DNA of 33,894 nt from Paludibacteraceae bacterium (GCA_024401475.1 JAKSKZ010000043.1:1-33894), one strand, 5' to 3'; numbered from the stretch's first letter, positions 7,167-16,828 are shown. The notes: generated from the sequence alone by a model not told the origin. Program-made: numbers and translations.

Positions 7167-9341
7167 TTATCTCCTCACCACCACCTTTCTACCTTCCACT
7201 ATGTAAACCCCATCGGCCCAATGTTCGGTGTTGATTGTTAGGTCGGTACTTTCGACTTTGAATTTCTTTAAAAGATATCCTTGGGCATCGGTGATATGGA
7301 TAAATTGGCCTTTTTTTAATCCTTTGATAATGAGATTGTTTTCGGATTGAGTGATGACGAATGAATTGTTTGCCGTCTTGTTCAAGTTGCTTGTTGAGGC
7401 TCCCGTCAATTTTATAGGCGTTGCCGCACAATGATTGCCTGCACTGATGTGCCAGTTGTAGAACAGCATATACCAACCTTTGTTGTTGATCCAATCTAAG
7501 TTGCAACCCGTAAGTGAGATGAGACCTTCTATGGTATATGGAAATTGTATGTCGCTGTCAGTGTGCGAGTGGTAGAGGGGTGCTGTCGTCCCTATTGCAT
7601 CAATATGGTAGTGTCCTGCCTTTAGTTTAACGCCGATGGGCAGGCGGGCTTCGTCTCCACCTTTCAGGTTGTTGTAGGTCTTGCAGAAGAGGATTGTGTT
7701 GTCATCTTCGTCTATGATGTGCAGTGTGGCGTCCAACTCTTTGGTGGGGTAGATGGAAATGGAGTCGATGGTAAGTTCTCGCTCCACGGTGAACTGCATG
7801 AATTCTTTGTCGAAGTTGTTGCGAGTCCAAGCGTTTTCTGTCAGTTGCTTTTTACCGACGTTTCCAATAAATCCATCTTCATCTTCAACGTAGATGTAAT
7901 GTTCTCCTGATGGCATTGTGATGCTTTGTGAGTTGCCATAGCCTATCAAGTTGCCCTCTTCGTCTGTCCATTTGAAGTTGCCTTCCTCTTGAAGGGATAA
8001 TTCGATTCTCTTTTCCGCCTCATCCATGATGTCATCCGCCGACAATAATCCTGAAGTCACGATTGTGCTGCCGGTTGCTGTTTCGCAATCTTTAGCCGAA
8101 ACGCTGACTGTGTAGATGCCCGCATCTTTTATGGTTAGTGTAGGTTCGTTGGCTTGGGTAATGGTTTCACCATCTCTTTGCCATTGGAAGGTTATATCTT
8201 TGTTTGGGGGCATTTGGGTGTTTAGGGTGATGAAAGAAGAGGAACAGATGTGATGCGTTTCCTGAAGTTGCACTTCTAGTTTTTCTAATACGTTCACGGT
8301 GTCGTTTTGCGAACAATGTGCGCTGTCGGCAATGACGATGTATTGCCCCGGGGTAGAGGTGGAAAAGGTGTTGCCTTGGGCAATCTCTTTCCCATCTTTT
8401 GTCCAGCGTAGAGTGTAGTCCTTGGGCATATCAACATTGAAACAGGCTTCCCCTATGACACAAAGAGACTGGTCTGCTCCTGTGTTGGGTTTTTGGCACG
8501 TCTGAAAGCAGACATCTTCGTAGGAGGTTCCTATTAGGATGTTGTCCAAGTAGGTGTAGCAGGTATCGGTTGGACACCAACCTTCGTCGTCGCCGCCATG
8601 GAAGGTGGAGATGTAGAAATTGTCGATTTTGACATCGCAGGTGGTGAATTGTCTGCCAGTGAGGAGTAGCACCTCCTCACCATTCACCCATGCTTGCACC
8701 TCTCCATCCGCCTTGTCGGGCGCTGAATTCATCTTCACCCTTTCTGTAATGTGATACCATTTCCCGCGTTCTGCGATGACGGGTGTTCCGTCTGGATAGG
8801 TTAGTTGGATGTCCAGTCCGTAGGTGTCTGGTTTTAGCATGTCGTACAGGTAAAGAATCAGTTTGCCTCCGCTTCTCCACATGAAACGGGCAGACCATCC
8901 GTTGGTTCCGTCGCAGTTCCTGCCGCCTGAGCAGTTCTCTCCTCCAGCCAAGCCAGGCAGTTTGCCTCCGTAGTTGGTTGTTCCCCAAGAGAAGTTTTCG
9001 GAGAAACGCAGAGAGTAACTTGCGTACATTTCATCATGCGAAGGGAAAAGAAGCGAGATTTGGCAGCCCGTGTTGGTCGTTCCAAATTCATCTTTGGGAT
9101 ACATTATGCGAAGAGAATGGATGCCTTGATTAGCGATGGAATCGTCAATTTTTGTACGTTTTTGAAGGCCGTTATCCCAACTTGCGGGTTGGAATCCCTC
9201 CGCTTGCCATAGGTCGCGCGTCATGGAAGTGCCGGCTTCTTGATGCTCAAAACCTGTATGCATGATGACGGAGGCGTTGCTCGAGGCAGCGACGAACCAA
9301 AATAGAATGGCGATATGGATTTGGAAAAGAAATCTGTTCAT
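7167..9341 (-). CDS. Secreted PL14-like polysaccharide lyase with sorting domain
   Basis: This 724-aa exported protein has a signal peptide ending near SSNA (residue 23). Residues 25-275 match the polysaccharide lyase 14/20-like fold: GGKLPGLAGG, a Cys-rich SGGRNCDG loop, SARFMWR, GKWYHITERVK, WVNGEEV and IDNFYISTFHGGDDEGW. Family members cut alginate or glucuronan; the substrate here is open. Ig/PKD-like modules follow at about 285-350, 355-430 and 435-495, then a beta-rich region. The end (about 668-724), with DAQGYLLKKFKV, DGVYIVEG and VVVRR, looks like a type IX secretion sorting domain. It is divergent from the GH43 gene. TATCTTTA on the minus strand (9389-9396) is a possible -7 box. Confidence 0.75.
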   Translation of the reverse strand: MNRFLFQIHIAILFWFVAASSNASVIMHTGFEHQEAGTSMTRDLWQAEGFQPASWDNGLQKRTKIDDSIANQGIHSLRIMYPKDEFGTTNTGCQISLLFPSHDEMYASYSLRFSENFSWGTTNYGGKLPGLAGGENCSGGRNCDGTNGWSARFMWRSGGKLILYLYDMLKPDTYGLDIQLTYPDGTPVIAERGKWYHITERVKMNSAPDKADGEVQAWVNGEEVLLLTGRQFTTCDVKIDNFYISTFHGGDDEGWCPTDTCYTYLDNILIGTSYEDVCFQTCQKPNTGADQSLCVIGEACFNVDMPKDYTLRWTKDGKEIAQGNTFSTSTPGQYIVIADSAHCSQNDTVNVLEKLEVQLQETHHICSSSFITLNTQMPPNKDITFQWQRDGETITQANEPTLTIKDAGIYTVSVSAKDCETATGSTIVTSGLLSADDIMDEAEKRIELSLQEEGNFKWTDEEGNLIGYGNSQSITMPSGEHYIYVEDEDGFIGNVGKKQLTENAWTRNNFDKEFMQFTVERELTIDSISIYPTKELDATLHIIDEDDNTILFCKTYNNLKGGDEARLPIGVKLKAGHYHIDAIGTTAPLYHSHTDSDIQFPYTIEGLISLTGCNLDWINNKGWYMLFYNWHISAGNHCAATPIKLTGASTSNLNKTANNSFVITQSENNLIIKGLKKGQFIHITDAQGYLLKKFKVESTDLTINTEHWADGVYIVEGRKVVVRR

Positions 9342-9388
9342 AATGGTCTCTTGTTACGTTTTTTCTGCTAATGGCTGAAATTCACCCA

Positions 9389-9396
9389 TAAAGATA
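9389..9396 (-). promoter_or_regulatory. Possible -7 box for the PL14-like gene
   Basis: On the minus strand this reads TATCTTTA, one base off TAnnTTTG, about 48 bp before the start codon at 9341. No good -33 element was seen. Confidence 0.3.
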
Positions 9397-9484
9397 CGTT
9401 AGAATTAGGATAGAATGCTCCCTTTGTGAAACAATATTACCATTTAATGCTCCGATTTTTATAGAAAATTGGATAAATCAACGC

Positions 9485-9492
9485 TACATTTG
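9485..9492 (+). promoter_or_regulatory. -7 box for the GH43 gene
   Basis: TACATTTG matches TAnnTTTG and lies 28 bp upstream of the ATG at 9521. The -33 element is weak, which would fit activator dependence. Confidence 0.5.
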
Positions 9493-9520
9493 TTATACTG
9501 AATTTAGAACCAACTATATT

Positions 9521-11563
9521 ATGAATAGAATGAAAAGCACATTAGGAAAATGGATGGCGATGTCGGCACTTTTGTTGTCGCCTAGTGTTGTCTTGGCAGA
9601 CAACCCGATTATCCAAACATATTATTCTCCAGACCCAGCTCCGGTAGTGATTGACGATACGGTCTTTGTATATACAGGTAATGATGAAGGTGGAAGTTTC
9701 TTCACCATGAATGGATGGCGTGTGTCATCTTCTACGGACATGGTCAACTGGACCGATCGTGGCACGCTCATCTTGCAGGCTAGTGATTTCCCAAATGCTA
9801 AGAAGAATGGTGACTGGGCGGCTCAATGTATCCGTCGCAACGGAAAGTATTACTATTATGTAACAGTGGAGTCAACTCGTGGAGGTCGTGCCATCAATGT
9901 GGGTGTTTCTGACCGTCCGGAAGGTCCGTTCAAGAATGCACTTGGCGACAAGCATCTTGCTGGACCGAACTGGGATTATATCGACCCAACTGTTTTGATT
10001 GATGATGATGGCCAGGCCTATCTATATTGGGGTAACCCTAAACTCTATTATGCGAAGTTGAACGAGGATATGATCTCTTTCTCAACTCCAATCCAAAGTA
10101 CGGACCAAGGTTTTGCCCCTTGGGGACAAAAGTCCACTTATACAGAGGGCCCTTGGATTCACAAGCACGGCAACAAGTATTATATGATTTATGCTTCAGA
10201 GGGTGTGCCTGAATCTATTTCTTACTCTTGGAGCGACAGCCCTACAGGTCCATGGGAGTACAAGGGTGTGATTATGCCGAAAGGGGAGACAGGCTCAGCC
10301 TTTACCAACCACTCGGGCGTGATTGACTTTAAAGGGCGTAGTTTCTTCTTCTATCATAACCAACGACTTCCAGGAGGAGGCGGTTATACTCGTTCTTCAG
10401 CAGTTGAGGAGTTTACATACAATCCTGACGGAACAATTCCTTTGATGCACATGACGAATTTGGGTGTGGAAAATCCTATCCATTTCTTGGATCCGTTCAA
10501 GCGTGTCGAGGCTGAGACAAAGGCTTTCAGCTATGGTTTGGATGCAGGTAAGAATAACAATGGAGTCTATATTACTAAGATTCACAACAACGATTATATC
10601 AAGGTGCGTTGCGTTGATTTTGGCGATATGGGTGCTGATTTCTTCACAGCTTCTGTTTCAGGAAAGACGGGTTCGAGCATAGAAATCCGTTTGGACAAAC
10701 AAGATGGAGAGTTGATTGGTACACTCGAAGTGGGAAATACGAATGGAGCTTGGAAGGAGATTGAATGTGAGGTTGCCAATACGATTGGCAAGCACGATCT
10801 CTTCTTCGTGTTCAAAGGTCCGGGGAATACTGAATTGTTCGATTTTGACTATTGGTATTTTACCAGCAATGCTGTAATCGTCCCTCAAACGCCTTATAAG
10901 GGTGAGGCTCATTCTATTCCAGGGAAAATTGAGTTTGAGGATTATGACGAGGGTGGTCAGAACAGAGCTTACTACGATAATGATATGGAGAACCAAGGTG
11001 GCGAATATCGTGAGGATCGTGTAGATATCGTTACCAATGATGAGACTTATTCTGTCGGTTATACCAACGCAGGTGAGTGGATGGAGTATACGGTTGATGT
11101 AAAGAAGACGCAAGAGTTTGATTTTGAGGCTCGTGTGGCTTGCGGTTTGAACACATCAGGTTTCCAATTGTTGTTGGACGACAAGGAAATCTCAGGCGAG
11201 ATAGAGGTGCCAAATACGGAGGATTGGGATCATTATACAGTCGTAAGTGGTACAACAAAAGAGATGACCGAGGGAGAGCATATCTTGAAGGTTCTTTTGA
11301 CAGGTGCTTATGCTAATTTGGATTGGATCCGTTTCATAGGCGAAGACGGAGAAGGCACAGATGCTGTCGAGTTGGAGAACTCGGTATGTTGTTTCCCTAT
11401 GCAGGCAATGGTTTATGATATGGGCGGAAAGCAATTAGGAAGCCTTTCCATTGCTTCTGATGTCACTTCAGAGATTGCTCAGCAACTTGTTGAGGCTGGT
11501 TATCCTGCAGATACATATTTGGTTAAAGCCAAAGGATTCCGCAGGGTAGTGGTTTGTAAATAA
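9521..11563 (+). CDS. GH43 glycosidase with two CBM6 domains
   Basis: This 680-aa secreted enzyme belongs to glycoside hydrolase family 43 (arabinofuranosidase/xylosidase type), acting on arabinan, xylan or arabinoxylan side chains. It has a signal peptide to about residue 26. The three family residues are visible: base Asp38 (SPDPAPVV), the pKa-tuning Asp155 (YIDPTVLIDDDG) and acid Glu209 (YTEGPWIHK). Two CBM6-type modules follow, one starting at RVEAETKAF and one at KIEFEDYDEGG with NAGEWMEY. The C-terminus (MVYDMGGKQLGSL, ADTYLVKAKG, RRVVVCK) resembles a degenerate T9SS sorting domain. It is divergent from the PL14-like gene and closed by a terminator. Confidence 0.88.
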   Translation: MNRMKSTLGKWMAMSALLLSPSVVLADNPIIQTYYSPDPAPVVIDDTVFVYTGNDEGGSFFTMNGWRVSSSTDMVNWTDRGTLILQASDFPNAKKNGDWAAQCIRRNGKYYYYVTVESTRGGRAINVGVSDRPEGPFKNALGDKHLAGPNWDYIDPTVLIDDDGQAYLYWGNPKLYYAKLNEDMISFSTPIQSTDQGFAPWGQKSTYTEGPWIHKHGNKYYMIYASEGVPESISYSWSDSPTGPWEYKGVIMPKGETGSAFTNHSGVIDFKGRSFFFYHNQRLPGGGGYTRSSAVEEFTYNPDGTIPLMHMTNLGVENPIHFLDPFKRVEAETKAFSYGLDAGKNNNGVYITKIHNNDYIKVRCVDFGDMGADFFTASVSGKTGSSIEIRLDKQDGELIGTLEVGNTNGAWKEIECEVANTIGKHDLFFVFKGPGNTELFDFDYWYFTSNAVIVPQTPYKGEAHSIPGKIEFEDYDEGGQNRAYYDNDMENQGGEYREDRVDIVTNDETYSVGYTNAGEWMEYTVDVKKTQEFDFEARVACGLNTSGFQLLLDDKEISGEIEVPNTEDWDHYTVVSGTTKEMTEGEHILKVLLTGAYANLDWIRFIGEDGEGTDAVELENSVCCFPMQAMVYDMGGKQLGSLSIASDVTSEIAQQLVEAGYPADTYLVKAKGFRRVVVCK

Positions 11564-11590
11564 CAGTTTTTTAAGGTTGAATAATAACAA

Positions 11591-11630
11591 GAAAGGCTTT
11601 GACCGTCGATGGTTGGAGCCTTTTCTTTTT
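11591..11630 (+). terminator. Terminator after the GH43 gene
   Basis: AAAGGCT (11592-11598) pairs with AGCCTTT (11617-11623) across an 18-base loop and is followed by TCTTTTT. Confidence 0.7.
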
Positions 11631-11688
11631 GTAATAGGGTGATGTCTAAAAAAGTTTGAATCTTTTAGTGGAGAATCAAAAATCATTT

Positions 11689-11768
11689 TATTTTTGTTGA
11701 TTAAAATTATGAATCTGTCTATTGCTTGGGAGGCGATAGGCTTTGACGGACAAGGCATTTTATGCTGA
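11689..11768 (+). promoter_or_regulatory. Possible promoter and short upstream ORF
   Basis: TATTTTTG (11689-11696) fits the -7 consensus. The ATG at 11709 opens a 19-codon frame (MNLSIAWEAIGFDGQGILC) that ends 59 bp before the next gene. It could be an upstream ORF or chance. A second -7-like box, TAAATTTG (11812-11819), lies very close to the ATG at 11828. Confidence 0.3.
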
Positions 11769-11827
11769 CCTTCCTTTTAGGTTGAAAATCAGTCGCCCCA
11801 TGGGTGATTTGTAAATTTGGAAATATT

Positions 11828-14572
11828 ATGAATGTTAAGTGTATCAAAGGTTTCTTATGTGCGTTGATGCTTCTTTCCCTTTTTTCTTGTGCAGACAAAG
11901 GTTCGGAGAAAAAGCAAGATACAAGTTCCTCGATGGCTTCTAATGTGAAAGTTACGCTGCGTGGCGTTGTGACCAATACCGAAGGTTGCCCTGTCCCTTT
12001 TGTGACAATGACCACGAGGGACGGAGAAATGGAGACTGACAGCTTGGGCGAATTCGTATTGGAAAATCCTAAGGTTGAGGGGAATCGTTATGTGGTGAAG
12101 TTCTCTAAGGAAGGGTTCTATGATTTCATCTATTCCAAAGAGGTTTTCGACTCTTCCTCTGTTTCGATTGTCATCTCTCCGCGAGGGAACACGGCTATCA
12201 GTAGGAGTCTCTCTTTTCAATCTAAAAAAGGAGTAGTTGTGGATGTGAATGGAATGTTGGTGCAAATCCCTTCCAATGTCATGGCCTACGACGATAATGG
12301 CGAGGCGTATGATGGTCTTGTCAAAATGGACGTGCTCTATCTCAATCCCGATTCAGCCAATTTCAAGCGTATGATGCCAGGTGGCGATATGTTGGCTTTG
12401 CGCTCTTCGCTCGATACGACGTTTCTCATCTCTTGCGGCATGGTGAATGTCTTGCTTTCGGATGAAAATGGGCGAAAGCTACAGTTGAGAGATTCCACGC
12501 AAGCTTCGTTGACCTATCCCATCCCGGTGGCTATGCAGAAGTCTGCTCCCGATACGATGCCGTTATGGTTTTTCGACGAGCAAAAAGGTTTGTGGATAGA
12601 AGAGGGCTTTGCGGTGAAGAGTGGTAATGTCTATAAAGGTGCCGTAAGCCATTTTACATGGTGGAATGGAGATTTCCCCAATCTATGTGCCCGTGTGAAT
12701 TTGAAAGTTACGACGAAGAACGGCTTGCCTTATAGCAATGGTTTGGTGGGTGTGAGATTTAATTATGATGCCAATGGAGAAGCTACTTCTATGTTAAAAA
12801 ACAAGATTTGGTATCTGTATCTTCCCGAATCGGAGTCGGCTTATTTGGATCAAGAAGGTTGTTCTCGTGGTTATGTTCCTGCCGGTGTGCCTATCGACTT
12901 TATTGTCTTGGGCGAGGCGATAGGTCGTTTAGATCCTTTGCAGGTGGGCCAAGAGGTGAATTTGTCGTTGGTGTGCGATGATGTAGATTGTATTGCCTTG
13001 AAATTTGAGGATGCAGTAGGCAATCCTTTGCCCCATCTTGGATTTAGAATGAGCCATGTGTCTTCTGAAAAGGAATATGGTTGGACGAATAAGAATGGAA
13101 TTTTCTATCTCTTTTATAAAGAGACAGATAAACCAGTGTTGTATTATCAGTCAGAGAAGTTAGCTTCTTTTTCTGCTAAAAAATGGAAGGAGGCTCAGCT
13201 TGACACGCAAGTGGTGAAACTTGACTTTCAAGAGATTGATTATGATATCAAAGGGGATATCTCTCGTTATGCCCAAGTCTTTTTTTATGATGGCAAGAAA
13301 AAGTACTCATCATTCTTGGGACAAAAGATGCGACTTCCCGCAGGAAGAAAGTATGATGTGGTGGTTGCTGGTTTCAAAGTGGGCGAGATTCCGAAGAATC
13401 TACCAAAGGGAGAGAAGTGTGTTTTCGATTTTCATCCTTTGACGGTCGTCAATACCCGTTCATCCGAACCAGTGGATTACTATTTGTATTTGGTAGGGCG
13501 ACCATTAGGTGCGCCGAGACCAGTGCAGATAGGGGTTACTGATGGCTATCAAATATCCACATCGCCTATCATAGATTATATGAAGGAGTTTAGTTTGATA
13601 GTTAATTGCAACGATGTGAGCTTTGCCGTCAATTACAAACGAAAGAATGGTTATTTCCAACCAATGGTGGTCGATTTGGCCAAGGCGGGTGCCGTAGCCA
13701 ACGAGGTGGACTTCTATCGTTCCGATTCTCTGTTGTTGTCCTACCGTTTGACTCCGCCTCTCTATTCTTATGTGGAGAAAGATACGGCTTACTATTACTT
13801 CAAAGATGCGCTTTTGAAGCTGCCGAACTTCATGAAGGAGAAAAAGGCTGAATATAAGGCGTTGTTTTCTATAAAAGATGTTTGTTCCGCTACGGAGTTG
13901 CCGGTCAAGATGAAATTGCTGAAGGGAGGCAGAGTGGAGTATAGGGCAAAGTCGATGGTTCTCTATTTGAAAGACTCTTCGATGGTCGATATGGAGACGA
14001 AATTGGTGCTTCCTGCCGTGATTTTGGGCGATTGCAAGAAGGGCTCTTTGCTGTCGGTCGATCCGATGTTTCCAGAGTTGTCCTTCCCGTTGGATTTTGT
14101 CTGTCAGCATTCCCATGAAGTGTGGGACAATCTCTATGCGTGTAACAAGGAGGTTTCCTATTCGGCGGTGGAGAAGATGAGGAAGTTCATGGAGAAGAGG
14201 GGCTATGATGAGAGTGTTGTCAAGCGAATCCAGACGGACGATTACGAGGAGTATTGGTACTCTATGTTGCGGGATGACGGCAACGATTATCGGGTAAATA
14301 TTCGCTACTCCAAAGGGGCTAAGATTGATCCTTCCGAGCAGAAGGTGAAGTTCCTCTTTACTGTCCCAGGTGGGTCGGGTTTGCCATCTCGAGGCGACTT
14401 GGAGAGTACGATGATGATAGAAAATTGTCCGTTGAAGAGTTGTCAACTATTTGTTGCCTATTCAAAGATGAATGTAATGGGTAGCAAGGAAGTTTTCAAG
14501 AAAGTAAAGGAGAAGGAAGAAAAAGAGGCTGAATTGGCGAAGAAGAACGCCAAAAAGAAGAAGAAAAAATGA
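11828..14572 (+). CDS. Large lipoprotein with CILP/FAM171-like domain
   Basis: The product, 914 aa from the ATG at 11828, carries a lipoprotein signal (LMLLSLFSC, Cys21). Using 11804 would put eight residues before it and spoil the signal. Residues about 40-120 form a carboxypeptidase-regulatory-like Ig fold (LRGVVTNTEGCPVPFVTM). About 125-285 carry motifs I know from bacterial relatives of the CILP/FAM171 extracellular region: MPGGDM, CGMVNVLLSDENGRKLQL, PLWFFDEQKGLWIEEG and AVSHFTWWNGD. The remaining 600 residues are unrecognised beta-rich sequence. The tail is a Lys/Glu-rich run ending in six lysines. It overlaps the next gene by ATGA, so the two are co-translated. It is probably surface-exposed. 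Confidence 0.7.
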   Translation: MNVKCIKGFLCALMLLSLFSCADKGSEKKQDTSSSMASNVKVTLRGVVTNTEGCPVPFVTMTTRDGEMETDSLGEFVLENPKVEGNRYVVKFSKEGFYDFIYSKEVFDSSSVSIVISPRGNTAISRSLSFQSKKGVVVDVNGMLVQIPSNVMAYDDNGEAYDGLVKMDVLYLNPDSANFKRMMPGGDMLALRSSLDTTFLISCGMVNVLLSDENGRKLQLRDSTQASLTYPIPVAMQKSAPDTMPLWFFDEQKGLWIEEGFAVKSGNVYKGAVSHFTWWNGDFPNLCARVNLKVTTKNGLPYSNGLVGVRFNYDANGEATSMLKNKIWYLYLPESESAYLDQEGCSRGYVPAGVPIDFIVLGEAIGRLDPLQVGQEVNLSLVCDDVDCIALKFEDAVGNPLPHLGFRMSHVSSEKEYGWTNKNGIFYLFYKETDKPVLYYQSEKLASFSAKKWKEAQLDTQVVKLDFQEIDYDIKGDISRYAQVFFYDGKKKYSSFLGQKMRLPAGRKYDVVVAGFKVGEIPKNLPKGEKCVFDFHPLTVVNTRSSEPVDYYLYLVGRPLGAPRPVQIGVTDGYQISTSPIIDYMKEFSLIVNCNDVSFAVNYKRKNGYFQPMVVDLAKAGAVANEVDFYRSDSLLLSYRLTPPLYSYVEKDTAYYYFKDALLKLPNFMKEKKAEYKALFSIKDVCSATELPVKMKLLKGGRVEYRAKSMVLYLKDSSMVDMETKLVLPAVILGDCKKGSLLSVDPMFPELSFPLDFVCQHSHEVWDNLYACNKEVSYSAVEKMRKFMEKRGYDESVVKRIQTDDYEEYWYSMLRDDGNDYRVNIRYSKGAKIDPSEQKVKFLFTVPGGSGLPSRGDLESTMMIENCPLKSCQLFVAYSKMNVMGSKEVFKKVKEKEEKEAELAKKNAKKKKKK

Positions 14573-15414
14573 GGGGTGGCTTGATGAAGACTATGATAGG
14601 TTGGGCAATCTTGTTGATGTGTAGCGTCAATTTGTTTGCCCAAGGCGAACTGGATTTTTCAAAGGTTAGGTTGAAGTTTTCGGTGCGTGTTGCCCGTGAT
14701 GCGAGCAAGACGGCAATGGACTCATTGACTGGTGTTTTGAAGTTGAGGCCTAATGGAGAAGTGAGGCTAAGGCTTAGTATTGCTGATGTGATGCGGGTAG
14801 ATAGCGAGCGACGCGATTCTTTGTATATTTACTTTGTAACCAACAAGTCCAAACAGGTGATGACCTGCCAAGAGGCGGACATATTAAATCCATCCCTTTC
14901 GTCTGCCAGTATGATGCGAACGGTTTATCGTTTGGATTCTGTTATCCTCAAACCGAAGAAGTCTTTGCTTCGTGTGAAATGGAAAGATCCGGAGGAGGAG
15001 GTTGCCAAACTTTATTGTGTCTATGACACCGTTTTTTGCAATCTCCACTATCAAGATAAGAATTTAGTGGAGCATGTGGTGACATTGAACAATAAGGATT
15101 CAGTTAATTTCCCAGCCCCGATCTATCGCTTGGGCAAGTTGTCGTTGATTAACCATTTTGACAGCACTGAGGTGAAAAGTGGGCCCTACTATTTAGTGAG
15201 TGGAACCACTGGACGTCGTTTGGGCACCTCTCGAACAGGCGATTTGGGTGAGTTCAACAAAAAGAATATTCAGACGGCAGCCGCCTCAAAAACGATGTCA
15301 ACGCCGGTGATTAAATTTGAATCTGAATATGTTACCCAAATGCTTCCTAAAATATATATCAAGAACTGGCCTTTTGATGAGGTGGTAGAGGAGGGAAAGG
15401 AAGAAACGGAATAA
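14569..15414 (+). CDS. Secreted hypothetical protein coupled to the lipoprotein
   Basis: A 281-aa protein with a signal peptide ending LFAQG. It is not recognised. It contains regular beta-strand-like segments and a C-terminus rich in Glu. The ATG at 14569 shares four bases (ATGA) with the stop of the lipoprotein gene, which implies translational coupling; a second ATG at 14584 gives a more usual signal peptide (MKTMIGWAILLM). The coupling suggests it works with the large lipoprotein in the periplasm or at the surface. Confidence 0.65.
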   Translation: MRGGLMKTMIGWAILLMCSVNLFAQGELDFSKVRLKFSVRVARDASKTAMDSLTGVLKLRPNGEVRLRLSIADVMRVDSERRDSLYIYFVTNKSKQVMTCQEADILNPSLSSASMMRTVYRLDSVILKPKKSLLRVKWKDPEEEVAKLYCVYDTVFCNLHYQDKNLVEHVVTLNNKDSVNFPAPIYRLGKLSLINHFDSTEVKSGPYYLVSGTTGRRLGTSRTGDLGEFNKKNIQTAAASKTMSTPVIKFESEYVTQMLPKIYIKNWPFDEVVEEGKEETE

Positions 15415-15452
15415 AATGTCCGTTGAAAATTTCTTGCGATTGTAAAAATATG

Positions 15453-15470
15453 TATATTTAACCACTCGAA
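15453..15470 (+). promoter_or_regulatory. Promoter motif of the GH5 gene, shared with the hybrid regulator gene
   Basis: TATATTTAACCACTCGAA combines a near-consensus -7 box (TATATTTA) with a downstream AACCACTCGAA. The hybrid regulator gene has TACATTTAACCGCTCAAA at 18764-18781, identical at 15 of 18 positions. This may mark shared control. Confidence 0.4.
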
Positions 15471-15492
15471 ACTATAAAACACAACCAGAAGA

Positions 15493-16776
15493 ATGAAGAA
15501 GGAACTTTTATCACTCTCGCTGATGTCAGCGTTGCTCTCTCCTACGATGGGGCAAAACAAAATGTATGTTTGGCAAAATGGTCAAGCCGAAGTGTATGAA
15601 GTGGCTAACGTGGATAGCGTAACTTTTCGTAAAGTCAACACTGATATAGAGCAAGATGAGAATGCTATGCCGAGCGACGCCAAGACGTTGGCATCTAAGA
15701 TTGTAGCAGGTATCAATATCGGTAATACCTTGGAGGCGGTGGGCGATTGGTGCGGCAATTTGGAGACGTGCTGGGGTGCCTCGCCTGTGACTCAAGAGTT
15801 GTTGGATGCCTATAAGGCGGCAGGCTTCAATGCCGTTAGAATTCCAGTGTCGTGGCATTCGCACGAGTCGAACACGCAGACTTTCGAGATAGATCCAACT
15901 TGGATGGCTCGTATTAAACAGGTGGTTGATTATGCGATGAACGATGACCTCTATGTCATCCTCAATATTCACTGGGACAATGGGTGGCTGGAGAAGAACT
16001 GCACCAAGGCGAAGCAGGCGGATGTCAATAAGGAGCAAGCGGCCCTTTGGAAACAGATTGCCACTACATTTAGAGACTACGATGAGCATTTGATATTTGC
16101 CAGTGCCAACGAACCGGACGCTAACAATGCAGAAGAAGCAAGCGTCTTAAAAAGTTATCACCAGACGTTCGTCAATACGGTGCGTGCCACGGGAGGCAAC
16201 AATGCCCTTCGTAACTTGATAGTCCAGGCTCCGAGTACAGCGATTGACAAGGCGATTGAATACGATGTCGTTCCTACGGACGTAGTACCTAACCGTATGA
16301 TGATGGAGGTCCATTTCTATCCATATACCTATGCGTTGATGGAGGAGGATGCCGACTGGGGCAATTGCCATTATTTCTGGGGCTCGAAGTATGATAATAT
16401 CGTTATCAATGGTGTGAATCGTTCAGTGGGTGCCAACGGTTGGTGTAATGAGGCGTATGTGAATGGCGAGTTTGCCAAGATGAAGTCGAAGTATGTCGAT
16501 AAGTTGGGTATGCCAGTCATCTTGGGCGAGTATGCCGTGATGAATAGAGATTTGAAAGCTTCGGGTTACCAACAGACGTTTGAGGAGTCTCGTGCCTACT
16601 ATTATGAATATGTGAACCGGGAAGCAAAGAAGAGTGGATTGGTGCCTTTCTTGTGGGAAACGCCGGGCAACATCTTTAATCGAGGTGTAGATGGTAATGC
16701 TGACTGCTCCGTTTCGAACAGCGTCCCTTTGGAGGGTATTATGAAAGGTGCGAAGGAGGGTAAATATCCGTTCTGA
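15493..16776 (+). CDS. GH5 endoglucanase-like glycoside hydrolase
   Basis: This 427-aa exported enzyme belongs to glycoside hydrolase family 5 (cellulase/mannanase clan), which cuts beta-1,4-linked glucan, mannan or related chains. A signal peptide is followed by a short Bacteroidetes N-terminal module (MYVWQNGQAEVYEV, DSVTF; residues 24-46). The catalytic barrel runs from about 66: NIGNTLE, FNAVRIPVSW, VILNIHWDNGW, acid/base Glu207 in SANEPD, HFYPYTYA, and nucleophile Glu346 in ILGEYAV. Subfamily 4-like features (WGASPVT, HWDNGWLE) point to endoglucanase or xyloglucanase activity, but this is inference. No lipobox and no sorting domain are seen, so the enzyme may be periplasmic. It lies 78 bp after the coupled pair. 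Confidence 0.88.
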   Translation: MKKELLSLSLMSALLSPTMGQNKMYVWQNGQAEVYEVANVDSVTFRKVNTDIEQDENAMPSDAKTLASKIVAGINIGNTLEAVGDWCGNLETCWGASPVTQELLDAYKAAGFNAVRIPVSWHSHESNTQTFEIDPTWMARIKQVVDYAMNDDLYVILNIHWDNGWLEKNCTKAKQADVNKEQAALWKQIATTFRDYDEHLIFASANEPDANNAEEASVLKSYHQTFVNTVRATGGNNALRNLIVQAPSTAIDKAIEYDVVPTDVVPNRMMMEVHFYPYTYALMEEDADWGNCHYFWGSKYDNIVINGVNRSVGANGWCNEAYVNGEFAKMKSKYVDKLGMPVILGEYAVMNRDLKASGYQQTFEESRAYYYEYVNREAKKSGLVPFLWETPGNIFNRGVDGNADCSVSNSVPLEGIMKGAKEGKYPF

Positions 16777-16828
16777 GATAATTAAGGAATTACCTAAAGA
16801 TAAAAGGTAAACAATTACCATTCCAATT

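Noticed and set aside
13505..14446. Long minus-strand frame (313 codons) inside the lipoprotein gene
   Set aside because: It is antisense to a clear coding gene with signal peptide and domain motifs; the length reflects codon bias of the true gene.
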